The notes beneath the pieces are model-generated. The model was not told the origin of the DNA. It saw only the letters and a list, made by a program, of their open reading frames with translations, and ran no database searches. A stretch of DNA of 64,000 nucleotides from Zanthoxylum bungeanum. Taxonomy: Eukaryota > Streptophyta > Magnoliopsida > Sapindales > Rutaceae. Position 1 is the first letter of the stretch. The number at the start of each line of letters is the position of its first letter. This document shows, piece after piece, positions 12,701 to 23,129 of this stretch. The stretch lies in the NCBI GenBank assembly GCA_019454045.1, contig SKCR01036767.1:280333-344332 (forward strand), read 5' to 3'. A program made the translations under genes and the position numbers.

Positions 12701-13269
12701 AAATAAAATGGACTTGCAGGACTTGGAACTTCGGAGAAATGCTATCATTGTGTTGGCTTTCATAGCATCATCTGGAAAATCTGGCGTTGAAATCCTGGTG
12801 AGTCAAAAGCTACCTAGAGAGGCAAACTTCCTGATGGTGATTTTGCAAGTATTGGTGGCGGAGATAGACACTGAAGTAGCAGCTTATACCGTGCTTGCAG
12901 ACGTGTTTAGAGCAAGGTAACGATAACAAAAGAGGTCCATAGCTGCACTACTGTGGTTTTCATTTCTGCATAGTTGCTTATACAATGGCCATTTTTGTAC
13001 ATAGGACATTGCTGATGCGGGAAACTCTCATATTACTCAATAGGCTTGTATCAAATCCTTCATACTCTTCTATTGTGTTGCGAGTTTTAACAAGCAGCAG
13101 AGATATGGCCAGTTTGACCATTGATGTGGCAACCAGGTTGTCAAGGAAAGAGGAAACGTGGGGTCAATCTGATAACATAAGTAGGCAGATGAGGGAATCT
13201 GAAATTGTAGATTTAGGTCGAAAGTTCAAAAAAAGGGTTTTCGCTTATTTAGGTGATAGCATATCATAG
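784..13269 (+). CDS. SUV2: SUV2-like protein, plant ATRIP homologue (12 exons)
   Basis: Plant SUV2 is the ATRIP-type partner of ATR kinase in the DNA-damage and replication checkpoint, acting in the nucleus. Exons: 784-999, 1075-1113, 1219-1273, 2214-2311, 2418-2723, 3675-3743, 7219-7301, 9340-9681, 9776-9882, 10592-10746, 12720-12916, 13005-13269. They join in frame to 643 aa, the expected family length. The N-terminus has an acidic WDDDFLEELNQVE motif (residues 9-21), like the RPA-binding motif of ATRIP. A Lys/Glu-rich probable coiled coil follows (about 70-105). The C-terminal two thirds is helical and matches the family in KAIGIQVD, RDNVMVEG, INWVSLFELMHQ and the exon 11-12 region. The ATG at 784 is chosen because the frame further upstream begins only with GTG. 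Weak point: the exon 3 donor at 1274 (GTTGCC) keeps the frame, whereas the stronger GTGAGT at 1309 does not. Introns 6, 7 and 10 carry transposons. Family assignment is by recognition; no search was run. Confidence 0.88.
1274..2213 (+). other. Intron 3 of the SUV2-like gene
   Basis: AT-rich intron with no gene. Its first 35 bases (1274-1308) could belong to exon 3 if the strong GTGAGT donor at 1309 is used. In a shifted frame this stretch reads PEVANIENSKCKN, which looks coding. The acceptor is CAACAG at 2208-2213. Confidence 0.6.
2724..3674 (+). other. Intron 5 of the SUV2-like gene
   Basis: Intron with clear GT and TTCAG ends. Apart from the 46-bp tandem repeat at 3185-3276 I see nothing in it; the open frame at 3387-3590 is intron sequence. 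Confidence 0.75.
3185..3276. repeat. 46-bp tandem duplication in intron 5
   Basis: A unit beginning TGTTAATAT and containing ACTAGTATGTACCAATTTC occurs at 3185 and again at 3231 with only a few differences, directly head to tail. Confidence 0.85.
4142..4426 (-). repeat. 3' LTR of the intron-6 retrotransposon
   Basis: 285 bp, matching 6650-6934 base for base as far as I can compare. On the minus strand it starts TGTTAGGACCC and ends in TCTATCA. Confidence 0.93.
4431..4440 (-). promoter_or_regulatory. Polypurine tract of the intron-6 retrotransposon
   Basis: AAAGGGGGGA on the minus strand, four bases before the 3' LTR. This is the usual place for plus-strand DNA priming and fixes the element's orientation together with the tRNA-iMet site at the other end. 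Confidence 0.8.
4456..5562 (-). pseudogene. Truncated retrotransposon Gag with zinc knuckle
   Basis: The frame runs from an ATG at 5562 to an in-frame TAA at 4768-4770 and continues open to about 4456. The start of the protein matches the middle of a retrotransposon Gag domain (a YIDRFD...FINGL pattern), so the usual N-terminal part is missing. A zinc knuckle, CFRCDERFHPRHVC (CX2CX4HX4C), would bind RNA in the particle, followed by an acidic tail. The segment after the stop (to 4456) is in the same frame, so a single nonsense change separates the two. No pol follows. The + strand frames over this region are shadows. Confidence 0.82.
5855..6649 (-). repeat. Tandem duplication of the retrotransposon leader, with two primer-binding sites
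   Basis: Sequence from 5855 (GCTGGGTGAAGTCGCC) to 6273 is repeated from 6274. The left copy includes a primer-binding site (6221-6232) and the first 39 bases of the LTR (6235-6273). The right copy has the working site (6636-6647) next to the complete 5' LTR. The copies differ by short indels and a few substitutions. The similar + strand frames at 5898-6227 and 6317-6511 are a by-product of this duplication and of high GC. Confidence 0.9.
6636..6647 (-). promoter_or_regulatory. Primer-binding site, tRNA-iMet type
   Basis: On the minus strand this reads TGGTATCAGAGC, the standard complement of the 3' end of plant initiator-Met tRNA, two bases inside the 5' LTR. A second copy is at 6221-6232. 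Confidence 0.9.
6650..6934 (-). repeat. 5' LTR of the intron-6 retrotransposon
   Basis: 285-bp partner of 4142-4426, followed directly by the GTATG target duplication at 6935-6939. An AATATAAATAAG stretch on the minus strand is a possible TATA element. Confidence 0.93.
7302..9339 (+). other. Intron 7 of the SUV2-like gene
   Basis: About 2 kb of non-coding sequence holding the 7828-8306 insertion; I see nothing else. It ends in two nearby acceptors, CCAG at 9325 and CTCAG at 9339. Only the second gives the frame that reads GERDNVMVEG across the exon 7/8 junction. Confidence 0.75.
7828..8306. mobile_element. MULE-like non-autonomous element in intron 7
   Basis: A 10-bp direct repeat, CCAATATTCT, lies at 7818-7827 and 8307-8316. 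Just inside are related inverted ends: CTAAACGCTAGGCACCGCCT on the left, and the right end read in reverse gives CTAAAACGTGCTGCCTAGGC. A 9-10 bp duplication suggests the Mutator-like class. The 479-bp body has no open frame. The terminal repeats are imperfect, so the class is tentative while the insertion itself looks real. Confidence 0.65.
9883..10591 (+). other. Intron 9 of the SUV2-like gene
   Basis: A 709-bp intron with a strong GTAAGT donor and an AAAAG acceptor. Nothing else recognised. Confidence 0.75.
10747..12719 (+). other. Intron 10 of the SUV2-like gene
   Basis: A 1,973-bp intron containing the AT-rich MITE at 11624-12425 and an A-rich stretch near 10950-10990. The frames at 11365-11681 are not genes. 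Confidence 0.75.
11624..12425. mobile_element. AT-rich MITE, probably PIF/Harbinger (Tourist)-like
   Basis: The ends are inverted repeats: GGGCCCGTTCGATATC on the left, and GGGCCTGTTCGATATT reading inward from the right. They are flanked on both sides by TTA (11621-11623 and 12426-12428), the target duplication of PIF/Harbinger elements. The 0.8-kb interior is very AT-rich, mostly runs of ATAATAAT, with no coding capacity. A hAT-type assignment is possible, because similar GGGCCCGTT ends occur there with 8-bp duplications, but I see no 8-bp repeat. Confidence 0.72.
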
Positions 13270-14799
13270 ACTAGTAAGTAGTACTACGTTGTATGGTTCA
13301 TATGATTTGTAAATTTTGTATGGCTGCCACTTATGTGTCAGCGACACCAGATGAGTGGAAGCCGTCTGGAAGATTGGGTAGTTTAGGAGCTAGACTCCAT
13401 TTTGGTGGAAAATTGCCCTTTCAACAGGCGGCGCAATGGCCTTGAAGGCTATATTTTGAGTGATATACAACTTCGGCGTAGAATCTCAACAACTGTAGAG
13501 TTTTAATATTGACAAGTCTTGACAGAATTACCATTGATTTCTCTTGTATCCATTCTGTTTGTATGTAGAAGTTACTGATTTCTTTTACCAACTGATGAGG
13601 AAAATTGGCTCAGTATTCTGCATATAAATTGGCTCAGTATTCTGCATATAAATTGGCTCCAACCCTAGAAGCGAGGGTGATGATCAAGTATTAATTTGTT
13701 ATCGATTTGGTCAAGGGTTTGAATTATGGAAACACTCTATGAAAACAGAGAGGTAAGTCGGTAAGCCTATACGTGATTGTTTGATCATGGGTTTGAATCT
13801 TAAAAACGGCATCTCTATGAAAACAGAAAGGGGTAAAGGTACGTACATGGTACATCAGAACCTTCCCAACGACTCTCCATTGTTTTATACATTTTTGTTT
13901 GTCGTATTTGTTAGTGATGTGCCATTCAATCTTCGGGCAGCATGAGAAAATCTACAGAAATCTTGTTTGAAATAATACGTAGCCTTGGTTTTCGATTATA
14001 TGCCAATATTTTATAATATTTTCTCACTTATTCTAAGAACAAACCATGATTGGTTGATTTTGAAGGGTTTAAAAATTGGATCGGTCTATCGATCCGGGAT
14101 AACGAGAGGGTCAAAGGTTAGAAGTCGGACGTGGGTTTAACGTGGGGTTGACTTGAGGTCACTAGTTAATAATAAAAAATTAAAAAATTTGGTCCAAAAA
14201 TCCAATGAACTCAGATCGGGTCAACGGTTCAGCAGTTGAACCGGTCGATTCGACAAGTTTTTGGCCGGTTCAACTACTAATCGGTTTTTTAGGATCATCC
14301 AAATCGAGCATTGGACTGGGTCCCGTTTAACTGATCCGGGTTTCACATCACTGATATACACACACAAAAAATGAGATCCAATAAAGATGTGCTCATTTTA
14401 ATAAAACAATGACCCAATGAAGAGATAAAAAAACGCACACTCTTATGTAGTTTTTATTTTTATTTTTTTATTATATAGACGTGGCCCAATTTTTTTTTTT
14501 AAATGACATGGTCTCACATGTTCCACTTTCAAAATTTAAAAATAATAATATCTAGATGAAATGCCCAACTCATGCATTGCAAATCTAACCTCTATGCACT
14601 TTAGCACATTTCTTGAAATACTTTCTAGATGAAATGGTCAACTCATGCATTGCAAAAATGCAAATATGAGGTCAAATTTGGCAATAAAAAGAAATAACCT
14701 GGTAGTCAGCAAATAAGCTAAGATGTACATAAAAAAAATTGGGAAAAAAAAATTAAAAACAAAGAATTGAAATGAGGAACATTTGTGAAATCATCACGA
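13270..14799. other. 3' flank of the SUV2-like gene, no gene
   Basis: The first 250-300 bases are the likely 3' UTR. Beyond it are a 24-bp tandem repeat (13602-13660) and, at about 14050-14340, a stretch rich in GGTTCAACGGTTGAACCGG-like words typical of eroded DNA transposons. The rest is AT-rich without recognisable features. Confidence 0.6.
13602..13660. repeat. 24-bp tandem repeat
   Basis: AAATTGGCTCAGTATTCTGC plus four bases (ATAT) occurs twice in a row and begins a third time; the two full copies are identical. Confidence 0.9.
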
Positions 14800-15378
14800 T
14801 GAGCGGTTAATATCCCTATATTTCTCGCCCCCTTTATCTTCATATTTTATGGGTAATCTCGAGCTTTATGAGCAAATTGATGTGTTTTGGGTGCGTTTTG
14901 TAGGTCAAAATAATGTCATGATTCAATGGAATTAACTAGAGATAAAAACAGTAAGATACAGAGCAAATCGGGAAAAAATCGGAGTCAAATAATGCGTCCA
15001 TATGCTAGCCGCACGTCGAGACTCGCACAAGAACAAAAATAAGCCAGAACATCAAAGCCACTTTGCTGCCACTTTACCTTAATTCAATTTGGCGCATCGC
15101 GACGCCCATGCATGAGCGTTGTGACACGTGCCAAAAGTGTAAGATTAAATCGTGACACGTTATGCGCGTCGTGACACGGTAAATCAATCCCAGTTTCGCT
15201 TAAATTCGTGTTTTAAGTAGGAAACACCCTATGCACTCCCTATATAAGTATAATTCATCCCCAAAACCTATTATCAAGTCTCATAACATATTTTGGAGTC
15301 TCCAAGAGCATAGAAGAATGCATAGAGTAATGTAAGAATGAGTGCATCAATCGGAGATGGAGTTTGAAGACGAAGATT

Positions 15379-17998
15379 TAGGGGTTTTTAGGGGCTAAAT
15401 CCGGTAACGCAGCGAGGGAAGCGGGGAAAATCGTATTTTCCGATTTCAAAACTTTTCTCGGATTAATTAAATAAACATATTATTTAATTATCCAATAATC
15501 AAATTATGAAACAAAATTCAAATAAATCATATTTAAGTGAATTTACCGAATTGCCCTTACTTTGGTATTTTGTCCATTTTAGTCCGAAATTGATCTATCA
15601 CATTTTGAATGATTCTAAATCATTTCTAAGATGAACTTAGCATGTCCAAAACATCAAAACACCAAAAGCAACACAAATGCCCAAAATTGGACCCATGGCC
15701 GAATGCACTCCAATGGTGCCATTTTGTGCACTTTGTCATTTCATGCATCAAAACACATCAAGATGTAATCCAATGAACATGAAACTTTATATGCATCATA
15801 TACACATCCAAATGCACAACATATATGAAAATCCCCAAATTTGGAATTGGTCATGAACCCTAATTTTTCAATTTCTTCAAATTGGACAAATTAGACCAAA
15901 TTGGTTAAATCAATTACTTTAATCATCTTTCTTCCATCCAATCAAAGTCTCAACACAATGAAACAACTCAAGATAAAATCTAGGTCATCTAAGAGTGGGT
16001 CAACAACTCTAGATTAGCAACAAGGTTTCCAAAACCATAAAAGAATACTTATAACTACACTAGTCACAAGCTTTCTCCATTATACATGCTCTACACTTTC
16101 ATCAAAGTTCACAACCAAATAAAACACAAACTATAAGAAGAGAGACAACAACAAAGCAACACAAAATGATGCTAAGCATGTTAGAAATAATTTTCATGTT
16201 GAAGACTTTGAAAGATAACTTACAAAATCATAATTTTCCAAGCCATCTTCCTTTAGGCTTCAAGCTTTTCTCTCAACTTCTTTTATGTTTATTTTGGTAT
16301 CAAAATGAACTCCTTGAACCCTAAAATGAAATGAAACAATATATACTTGCCCAAAACAAGCCTTGGCCGAATTTGGCCTAAAGGAATGCAAGTTACATAG
16401 TTTCATTTCATTTCAATTTCATTTGCCAAGTTGTTAAAATGATCATTACATTTTAATGACATTTTCAACTTAGTCAACAATGGCAACATGAAAAATATAA
16501 CCATTATATTTAATAGGGTCATGGCCGAATTTGTGTATACAAATATACCAAATTCATTTCATTTTTCATTTCACTTCAATTTGAACAAGTTGATTAAATA
16601 TCTAAAAACCACTTTATTAGATATTTATCACTTGGTCAACAAAGGCAACTAAGCCTTAAAAACAAATATCTAAATCTTAAAATATTTATATTTTAATTAA
16701 TTTAATCAGTTAACAATTAAATAATTAATTAATTAATTAAATATAAATATATTAAATATATGTATTATATTTACATTAAATATTAAATACATATATACAT
16801 TTATGATATTAGTCAAATATCTCAATTTGACTATTAATTAATGTGTATTTAAATTAATCAAGTATTAAATGTAAATACACAATAATTAAGGAAATGACTA
16901 TCGGGTCCCTAAGCATGTATTTTGCGTTTAACCTTTAAACGACTTTATAAATAATCATCATTATTCATAAATGTTGCTCTAGTGCTCTACGAGTATGTTT
17001 CATTATTGAGACTCTCTAGATTCAGGTGTATCCGTCACGAAATCCAATTTCGTGTCCATAATCTATCCACCCGTAGATTATGACGATCACGGATAAACTA
17101 GCTGAATCATACAGGTCGAGGTCATTGCATACGTATAATCCCTCCGTCACAGGTATCCAGATAATCCCAGAGATATAGATGTAAACGTCAAATCTCTATA
17201 TGTATTATCTCGTCGACGTATCTATTAGCAATCTCTAAATAACACTCGGAACTTACTTCTGATGTATACTGTGGCCACAGATTTAACAGACTGCTAATAA
17301 TATATGGACTACATATGCTCTGTACACAGAACTGACGGATCCTATCTTGACACACACAGGATATCCTGAGGATCGATCCACACCCAACGAATAGACGGAG
17401 GTCTGATCTAAATAGATCGGTGACGTGACTGCCATCTAAGTGTGGAGGATGTCTCATACATCCACAGTGGTATCTCAAGTCGAAGGACCACTATGCTACT
17501 CAACCCGAGAAGATTCTTATTGACGTTGGCGTACCATCCATTAAGAATCTTCGGTGAGCCGTTCAGTGTTTATCCACTATAAACACCTACACGTCTATAC
17601 GAGTCTCCCTAGACTCATGGTTCATTGGATAAACCATCGGACCAAGTCTCGATATACGACATGTACTGGTCTCAACGGATTTGACTAACCGACCCGTGTT
17701 AGCAAATCTTGACCAGGAACTATGTTGATAATATTCATATAGCAGTGACACTTCCCAATGTCAATTACAAACTAACTTTGTAACTGTGTACTGCATTATA
17801 TATTATCGGGCTTTGTCTAATATATACATATCACTAAACCACATTTAGTTTCAATCTAATCGTAATCAGATCGAATACGTATATAAGAACAAGAGGTGCA
17901 ACCATAAATAAGTAATATTATGGAATAAGGGGATGTTCGTATTCATGAATCAGACATAAATACGGTCCGGATTGGCGCTCTGAGCACCAACCCCAACA
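15379..17998 (-). mobile_element. 2.6-kb solo-LTR-like element nested in the Athila-like 5' LTR
   Basis: The 3' LTR of the host element gives the empty site: GACGAAGACTACAAACGA there corresponds to GACGAAGATT, insertion, GCAAACGAG here. GAAGATT is repeated at both edges (15372-15378 and 17999-18005). On the minus strand the insert starts TGTTGGGGTTGGTGCTC. About 300 bp of it is clearly related to the insert at 39284-41844. It has no gag or pol. The left end (CCCCTA on the minus strand) is not the usual CA. The minus-strand frame at 17188-17478 has a counterpart in the other copy but no known domain. Confidence 0.8.
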
Positions 17999-18830
17999 GA
18001 AGATTGCAAACGAGAGTTTATTTCTTCCATTTTCTCATAACTTTATCTTTTATGAGTTCTAGGCTTGTTATAATGGTTAGCTTATTTTTATTGAATATTA
18101 TGAGCAACTAATTCATTAAATTTAGGGTTGTAATGGATCTTGAGCGTGTTTAAAAAATTTAATTGCATATTTTTATTCTTTTGGATTTGTTATTAATTAT
18201 TTATTATTCTATGTGCTTTAATGCTTATTTTATTTATTAGGCCAACAATAGAATAATCTTGGTAAATCCTTAGGAACTCGACAGAGAGAATTTGGGTTAG
18301 CCATGAGAATAATAGCGTGTGATCTTATTCGTTGAATAGATTTCACTGCAAGATAGAAATATACCTAAAAGACATACGTAACCAATATTAGAACCTGATC
18401 TTAATGAATTCAGTTTAATTTAATTAACATAGACATATAATTAATTGATTTATTCTGAATATATTCACCTAACTATCGAAAGAGGCTTGTGAATAATTTA
18501 GTGCTCTAGGTTAATAATTAATAACAACAACCTAATTGAATGAAAAATGTCTGAGCTTATTGTCCGCATGCTTAAGTGAAATTGCAACCCTAGATTTTTC
18601 TATCTCTAAGGTTTTCTAACGTGTATTATTTGATTTTTATTTACTCTTCACTTAAATCATTAAATCAACTATTTTTCTCAATAATTTAGTTTAAATCAAG
18701 TAGGTTAGTCATGATATTAATAAGAGAAATATTAAGTCTCTGTGGGTTCGACATCCGACAAATTGTCACTGTATTACTTGAGCGATACATGTGCTTGCGT
18801 GCTAAATTTATAAAATCACGATCAAGTTTC

Positions 18831-18848
18831 TGACGCCATTGCCGGTGA
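18831..18848 (+). promoter_or_regulatory. Degenerate tRNA-Asp primer-binding site
   Basis: TGACGCCATTGCCGGTGA compares with TGGCGCCGTTGCCGGGGA, the usual Athila-type site, with three changes. It lies six bases after the 5' LTR. Confidence 0.7.
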
Positions 18849-18959
18849 CTTACTTTATTCTTTATTAATATTAGGACAACACTCTACTTTCTTAACTAAA
18901 CACCCCTCCATTTTTTTTATCTTTGTTTTTATTTTTCTTTATTTTAGGTGGTCCAAGTA

Positions 18960-19680
18960 ATGGAGTACCATTGAGTGATGGAGGCACTAAGAGTTATAAA
19001 AGGTGATGCTACACCCCGTGTCGATGAGACACAGTCCGACTTTCTGAGGCCTGTTGTCCAACCCAACAATTATCAATGGATGTAAGAGAGAAGTGGCGCA
19101 ATATATGTTCAAGCCTTTCAGAGCATAATGATGAGTGTGAGATATGTGAAGGCAATCACCCTAGTGATCATTGCATGTTCAACTATAATCCAGAGTAACA
19201 AAACCATCAACATTCTATATGACTCAACAATGAAGGTCGTGCATATCTCACTGAACCATTATATCCCTTCTACCCACCACAAGCTCAAGAATTTCCTCAA
19301 GAATTAAGACTATCCATGGAGGAACTGCTTATATCGACGGCCGAGCTGAACAAGCTTACTACTGAGCTGAACAAGGAAAACATGAAGAATATGGTTAGAT
19401 TGGAAGCAATGGTACAAAGTTAAGTCGTATATTTGAAAAGATTGGAAGACTAAATAAGACAACTAGCCAATAACCAGAGCTATATACCTCAAGGGACAAT
19501 GTCAGGTGACACTGAAGAAGACCCATGGAATCAAGAAACTCACAAGGATATCGTAATGTCGACAGAGGCAAAACTGTATATAGAGAATGGAATGTTCTGT
19601 CAAGATATTAGAGCATGCATTGTGCAAATGTCTGATAAAGAGCTAGACGAAGAAATTTGAAGGTGCATTTATGTGGATGT
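18960..19680 (+). pseudogene. Decayed gag of the Athila-like element
   Basis: Several frames with stops and shifts. The clearest landmark is the zinc knuckle CEICEGNHPSDHC at 19136-19174 (CX2CX4HX4C). Downstream is a charged, glutamate/lysine-rich stretch around 19310-19480, as in Athila Gag proteins. No continuous frame longer than about 60 codons survives, so no protein is expected. Confidence 0.6.
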
Positions 19681-20399
19681 GGTGGAATAAGGAGTTAGGC
19701 ATGAGCAGTTTGGGAGCCTATTGAAAATCTCGTGACATGTGAGGACACATCGCGACATGGGGAAGCTAGCATCATGGATACCTCCCATAAGCTTGATAAA
19801 ATGGCACAACTATTTAAATTCAAGCTCATAAAAGACCTCGTGACCATATATTCTTCCACTCAAGACCCCATAAAGTGAAAATATTGAAGAAGGTAGCGCA
19901 AGCACAAAGTGGAAAAGATCTTTATTTGTCATCTCATAGTTGGAAGAGAAGGTTGAGAGTAATGCACATAACACTGTTCAATCAATGACATCTAAAGCCA
20001 TATTGAAGCCTCATTGAAATAAGATCTTCAAAGACCGTCTAGCTAAAGACGTTAAACTTAGCGCTAGCGGGGAAGCAACCCACGCATTTATTTTTTATTT
20101 TATTTTCTTTACTTTCGTTTTATTTCATTGTGTGGTGTATTTATGTTGGTGTCATCACAACCCATACACTCTGTGCAACCAAATTCTGACCAGCAGGAGC
20201 TTGATCAACACCATGCATGGTAGTGTTGTTCCGCACTCTTTATTTTTTTACGCCTATCTTACATTGAGGACAATACAAGTTTTAAGTTTGGGGATGTGTG
20301 CATGTTAGTGTTAGTTCATGCAATATAAAAAAATAAAAAAAATAAAAAAAATAAAAAAAATCGAAAAAAACTCCTATGTAGTGAAGCATAGTTCCCATT

Positions 20400-21010
20400 A
20401 TGAGTTTTTTAAGCTTTAGGATGAAATCTTAGAAACGATAAGTGCCCAAATTTCTCTTACCCGATGCCTTGAGTAGGTGATCGATGTTATACTCCTAAAC
20501 ACTTAATAATAGTTTTATAGCAGTAAGACCCTAAGTAGTTGACAAAGTGGTTAGTTGAGAAAATTATCTGACGATGAATTACCATTTACTTAGATGTCTA
20601 TCTCGGTCCGCTGGTGTTATGATGTATGGTATGGTTAAATAAAAAAAGAAGAAAAAAAGAAGAAAAAAGGAGAGAAGTTAAACCACCTATGACTAATAAG
20701 CTTGAAGCTACCCATGGACGAGTGTTAAGACCAATATGAGGAGAAATGCTACCTTAAAGGTTAGGTGTGTTGGAAAAAAAAATGAAAAAAGAATGAGAGA
20801 GAAATTGTATCATACGGAGCGAAGATAGACAGACACATATACTTTTGAGACATCTAAGTTGGTTTGACCCATCGATTCCCAATTTTTGAGATGAAATCAC
20901 TGAGTTGGCTTACTTAGGAATCGAACTGTGACTAGACCTTTATACACACACGTTTTAGTCTAACTCAAATGATTTATTCAAGAATTTGGATTTGAGTTGT
21001 GTTGGGTACT
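20400..21010 (+). repeat. Non-coding 3' module shared with the neighbouring Tat-like element
   Basis: This stretch matches 28310-28930 in order: GATAAGTGC, then a GTTGACAAAGTGG-type block, GGTATGGTTRAAATAA with an A-rich run, ACCACCTATRACYRATAAGC, GAAGCTACCCATGG, GGAGAAATGCTACCTTAAAG, and GAAATCACNRAGTTGGCTTA. Neither copy has a shared reading frame. It lies between the coding remnant and the 3' LTR in both elements. Confidence 0.85.
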
Positions 21011-21355
21011 TTGAAATTTCTTGGGTTTCGTTACTGGGCTTTCTCTAAAGACAATATTATGTGTAACTCTCAGGAAGATTTTATTTGGTTAGTTAGTTTT
21101 TATTTTTAGTTTTTGCATTTGTGTGTGAATGCATGTGTGTGTTAAATGACGTTTGTAAGTGTCGTCGATGTAAGCTCTCACAAGACTATAACTCGTCCAC
21201 TAGGGTCATCTAGGGGTTTAAAGGCTTGTTGCATATGCTAAATACAATCATGATCCCTACGAAAGTGGCTTAGGTTAATTTATTTTAGTTTTATTTTATT
21301 TTATTTTTATTTGTTTTACTCGAGGACTAGTAAAATGTTAAGTTTAAGGGTGTTA

Positions 21356-22758
21356 TGAGCGATTAATATTCCAATATTTCCCGCCCTCTTTTATCTTAAT
21401 ATTTTGTGGTTGATATCGAGTTTTATGAGTGAATTGATGTGTTTTGGGTGCGTTTTACATGTCAAAATATGTCACGACTCAATGAAATTAATTGGGGATA
21501 AAAACAGCAAGATACAAACAAAGAAAATCAGGAAAAATTCGGAGTCAAAACGCGTATCTAGACGCTAGCCGCGTGTCGAGACGGGCGCAAGGACACAAAT
21601 CAACCGGAACGTCAAAGTCACTTTGCTGCCATTTTACTTGAATTCAATTTGGAGTGTCGTGACGCCCATGCATGAGCGTTGCGACGCGTTCCAAAAGTGC
21701 AAGATTAAGTCGTGACGCATTACGCTCATCGTGACACATCAAATCAATCACAATTTTGCTCTAAATCTGATTTTTAAGTAGGAAAAACTCCATGAACTCC
21801 CTATAAAAGCATAGTTCATCCATAAAACCTATTATCAAGCCTCATAACATATTTTGGAGCCTCCAAGAGCATAGAAGAATGCATAGAGCAAGGCAAGAAT
21901 GAGTGCATCAACCGAAGTTAGAGTTTGAAGACGAAGACTACAAACGATAGTTATCTTTCTTCATTTTTCTCACTGACTTTATCTTTTATTAGTACTTGGC
22001 TTGTTATAATGATTATCTTATTTTATTGAATATTATGAGTAGCTAATTCATTAAATTTAGGGATGTAATGGATCTTGAGCATGTTTAATTAATTTAATTG
22101 CATATTTTTATTCTTTTAGGTTTGTTATTGATTATTTATTATTCTATATGCTTTGATGCTTATTTTATTTGTTAGGCTAAAAATAAAATAATATTGGTAA
22201 ATCCTTAGGAACTCAACAGAGGGAATTTGGGTTAGCCGTGAGAATAATGGCGTGTGATCTTATTCGTTGAATAGATTTCCCTGCAGGATATAAATATACC
22301 TAAAGGGCATACATAGCCAATATTAGAATCTAACCTTAATGAATTCAATTTAATTTAATTAACATAGACATATAGTTAATTGATTTATTTTGAATATATT
22401 CAATGACCATCGAAAGAGGCTTGCGAAAAATTTAGTATTTTAAGTTAATAATTAATAACAACAATCTAATTTAATGGAAAGTACCCGAGCTTATTGTCTG
22501 CATGCTTAAGTGAAATTGCAACCCTAGATTCTTCAATTTCATAGGTTTTCCAACGTGTGTTATTTGATTTTTATTTACTCTTCACTTAAATCATTAAATC
22601 AACTCTTCTTCTCAATAGTTTAGTTTAAGTCAAGTAGGTTAGTTTTGGTATTAATAAAAGAAATATTAAGTCTCTGTGGATTCGACATCCTACTAATAGT
22701 CACTGTATTACTGGAGCGATAAGTGCGCTTGCGTGCTAGATTTATAAAACCGTGATCA
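21356..22758 (+). repeat. 3' LTR of the Athila-like element
   Basis: 1,403 bp, starting TGAGCGATTAATATTCC and ending CGTGATCA. It is uninterrupted and so serves as reference for the split 5' copy. A GTTTAAGGGTGTTA stretch just before it is the probable purine tract. Confidence 0.88.
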
Positions 22759-23129
22759 CATCATATAACCAACTTCTTTTGACACAATGCATCAATAATA
22801 AGAACATGGGGGCAAAGTAAAATATTTTCAGCAAACATATCTATGTTATTTTTATTTATGATAACTAATTGCAGTATATTGTGAATTTTAGGGTTCTTGT
22901 TTCATGTGCTCTATATATATACTTTTCATCTTGCAATGTATATTGGAAGCTTAAAATTATAAACAAATAATAATGACATGTGAATTCGGAATAAAATTTA
23001 TCATTTTATATTTTTCCAAAATCTTTGTATACATGCATCCATCATGAATACACAATAATAATAACAATGACATGAGAATTGAGAATATAATTTATCATTT
23101 CTTATTTTTCTAAAATCTTTTCATGCATG
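22759..23129. other. Spacer with a tandem repeat, target of the Tat-like insertion
   Basis: AT-rich DNA without a gene. A unit of roughly 80-100 bp (AATAATRATGACATG ... TTATCATTT ... CATGCATCCATCATG) occurs at about 22967 and 23055. The second unit is cut by the element starting at 23130 and resumes at 32142 (CATGCATCCACCATG). Confidence 0.7.

Larger units (their letters stand above)
14800..22758 (+). mobile_element. Athila-like Ty3/gypsy element, defective, with nested insertion
   Basis: Two related LTRs of about 1.4 kb bound the element. The 5' one is 14800-18824, interrupted by a foreign block at 15379-17998; the 3' one is 21356-22758. Each starts TGAGCG and ends in GATCA. After the 5' LTR is a degenerate tRNA-Asp primer site (18831-18848), as in Athila elements. 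The interior (18825-21355) has a decayed gag with a zinc knuckle and then long non-coding sequence; no protease, reverse transcriptase or integrase is seen. The LTRs differ at many positions, so the insertion is old. CATCA occurs three bases before the left end and directly after the right end, a possible but imperfect target duplication. Confidence 0.85.

Noticed and set aside
20330..20365. A-rich AAAAAAT repeats as a possible poly(A) tail of a LINE
   Set aside because: The run lies inside the Athila-like interior with no LINE sequence or target duplication.
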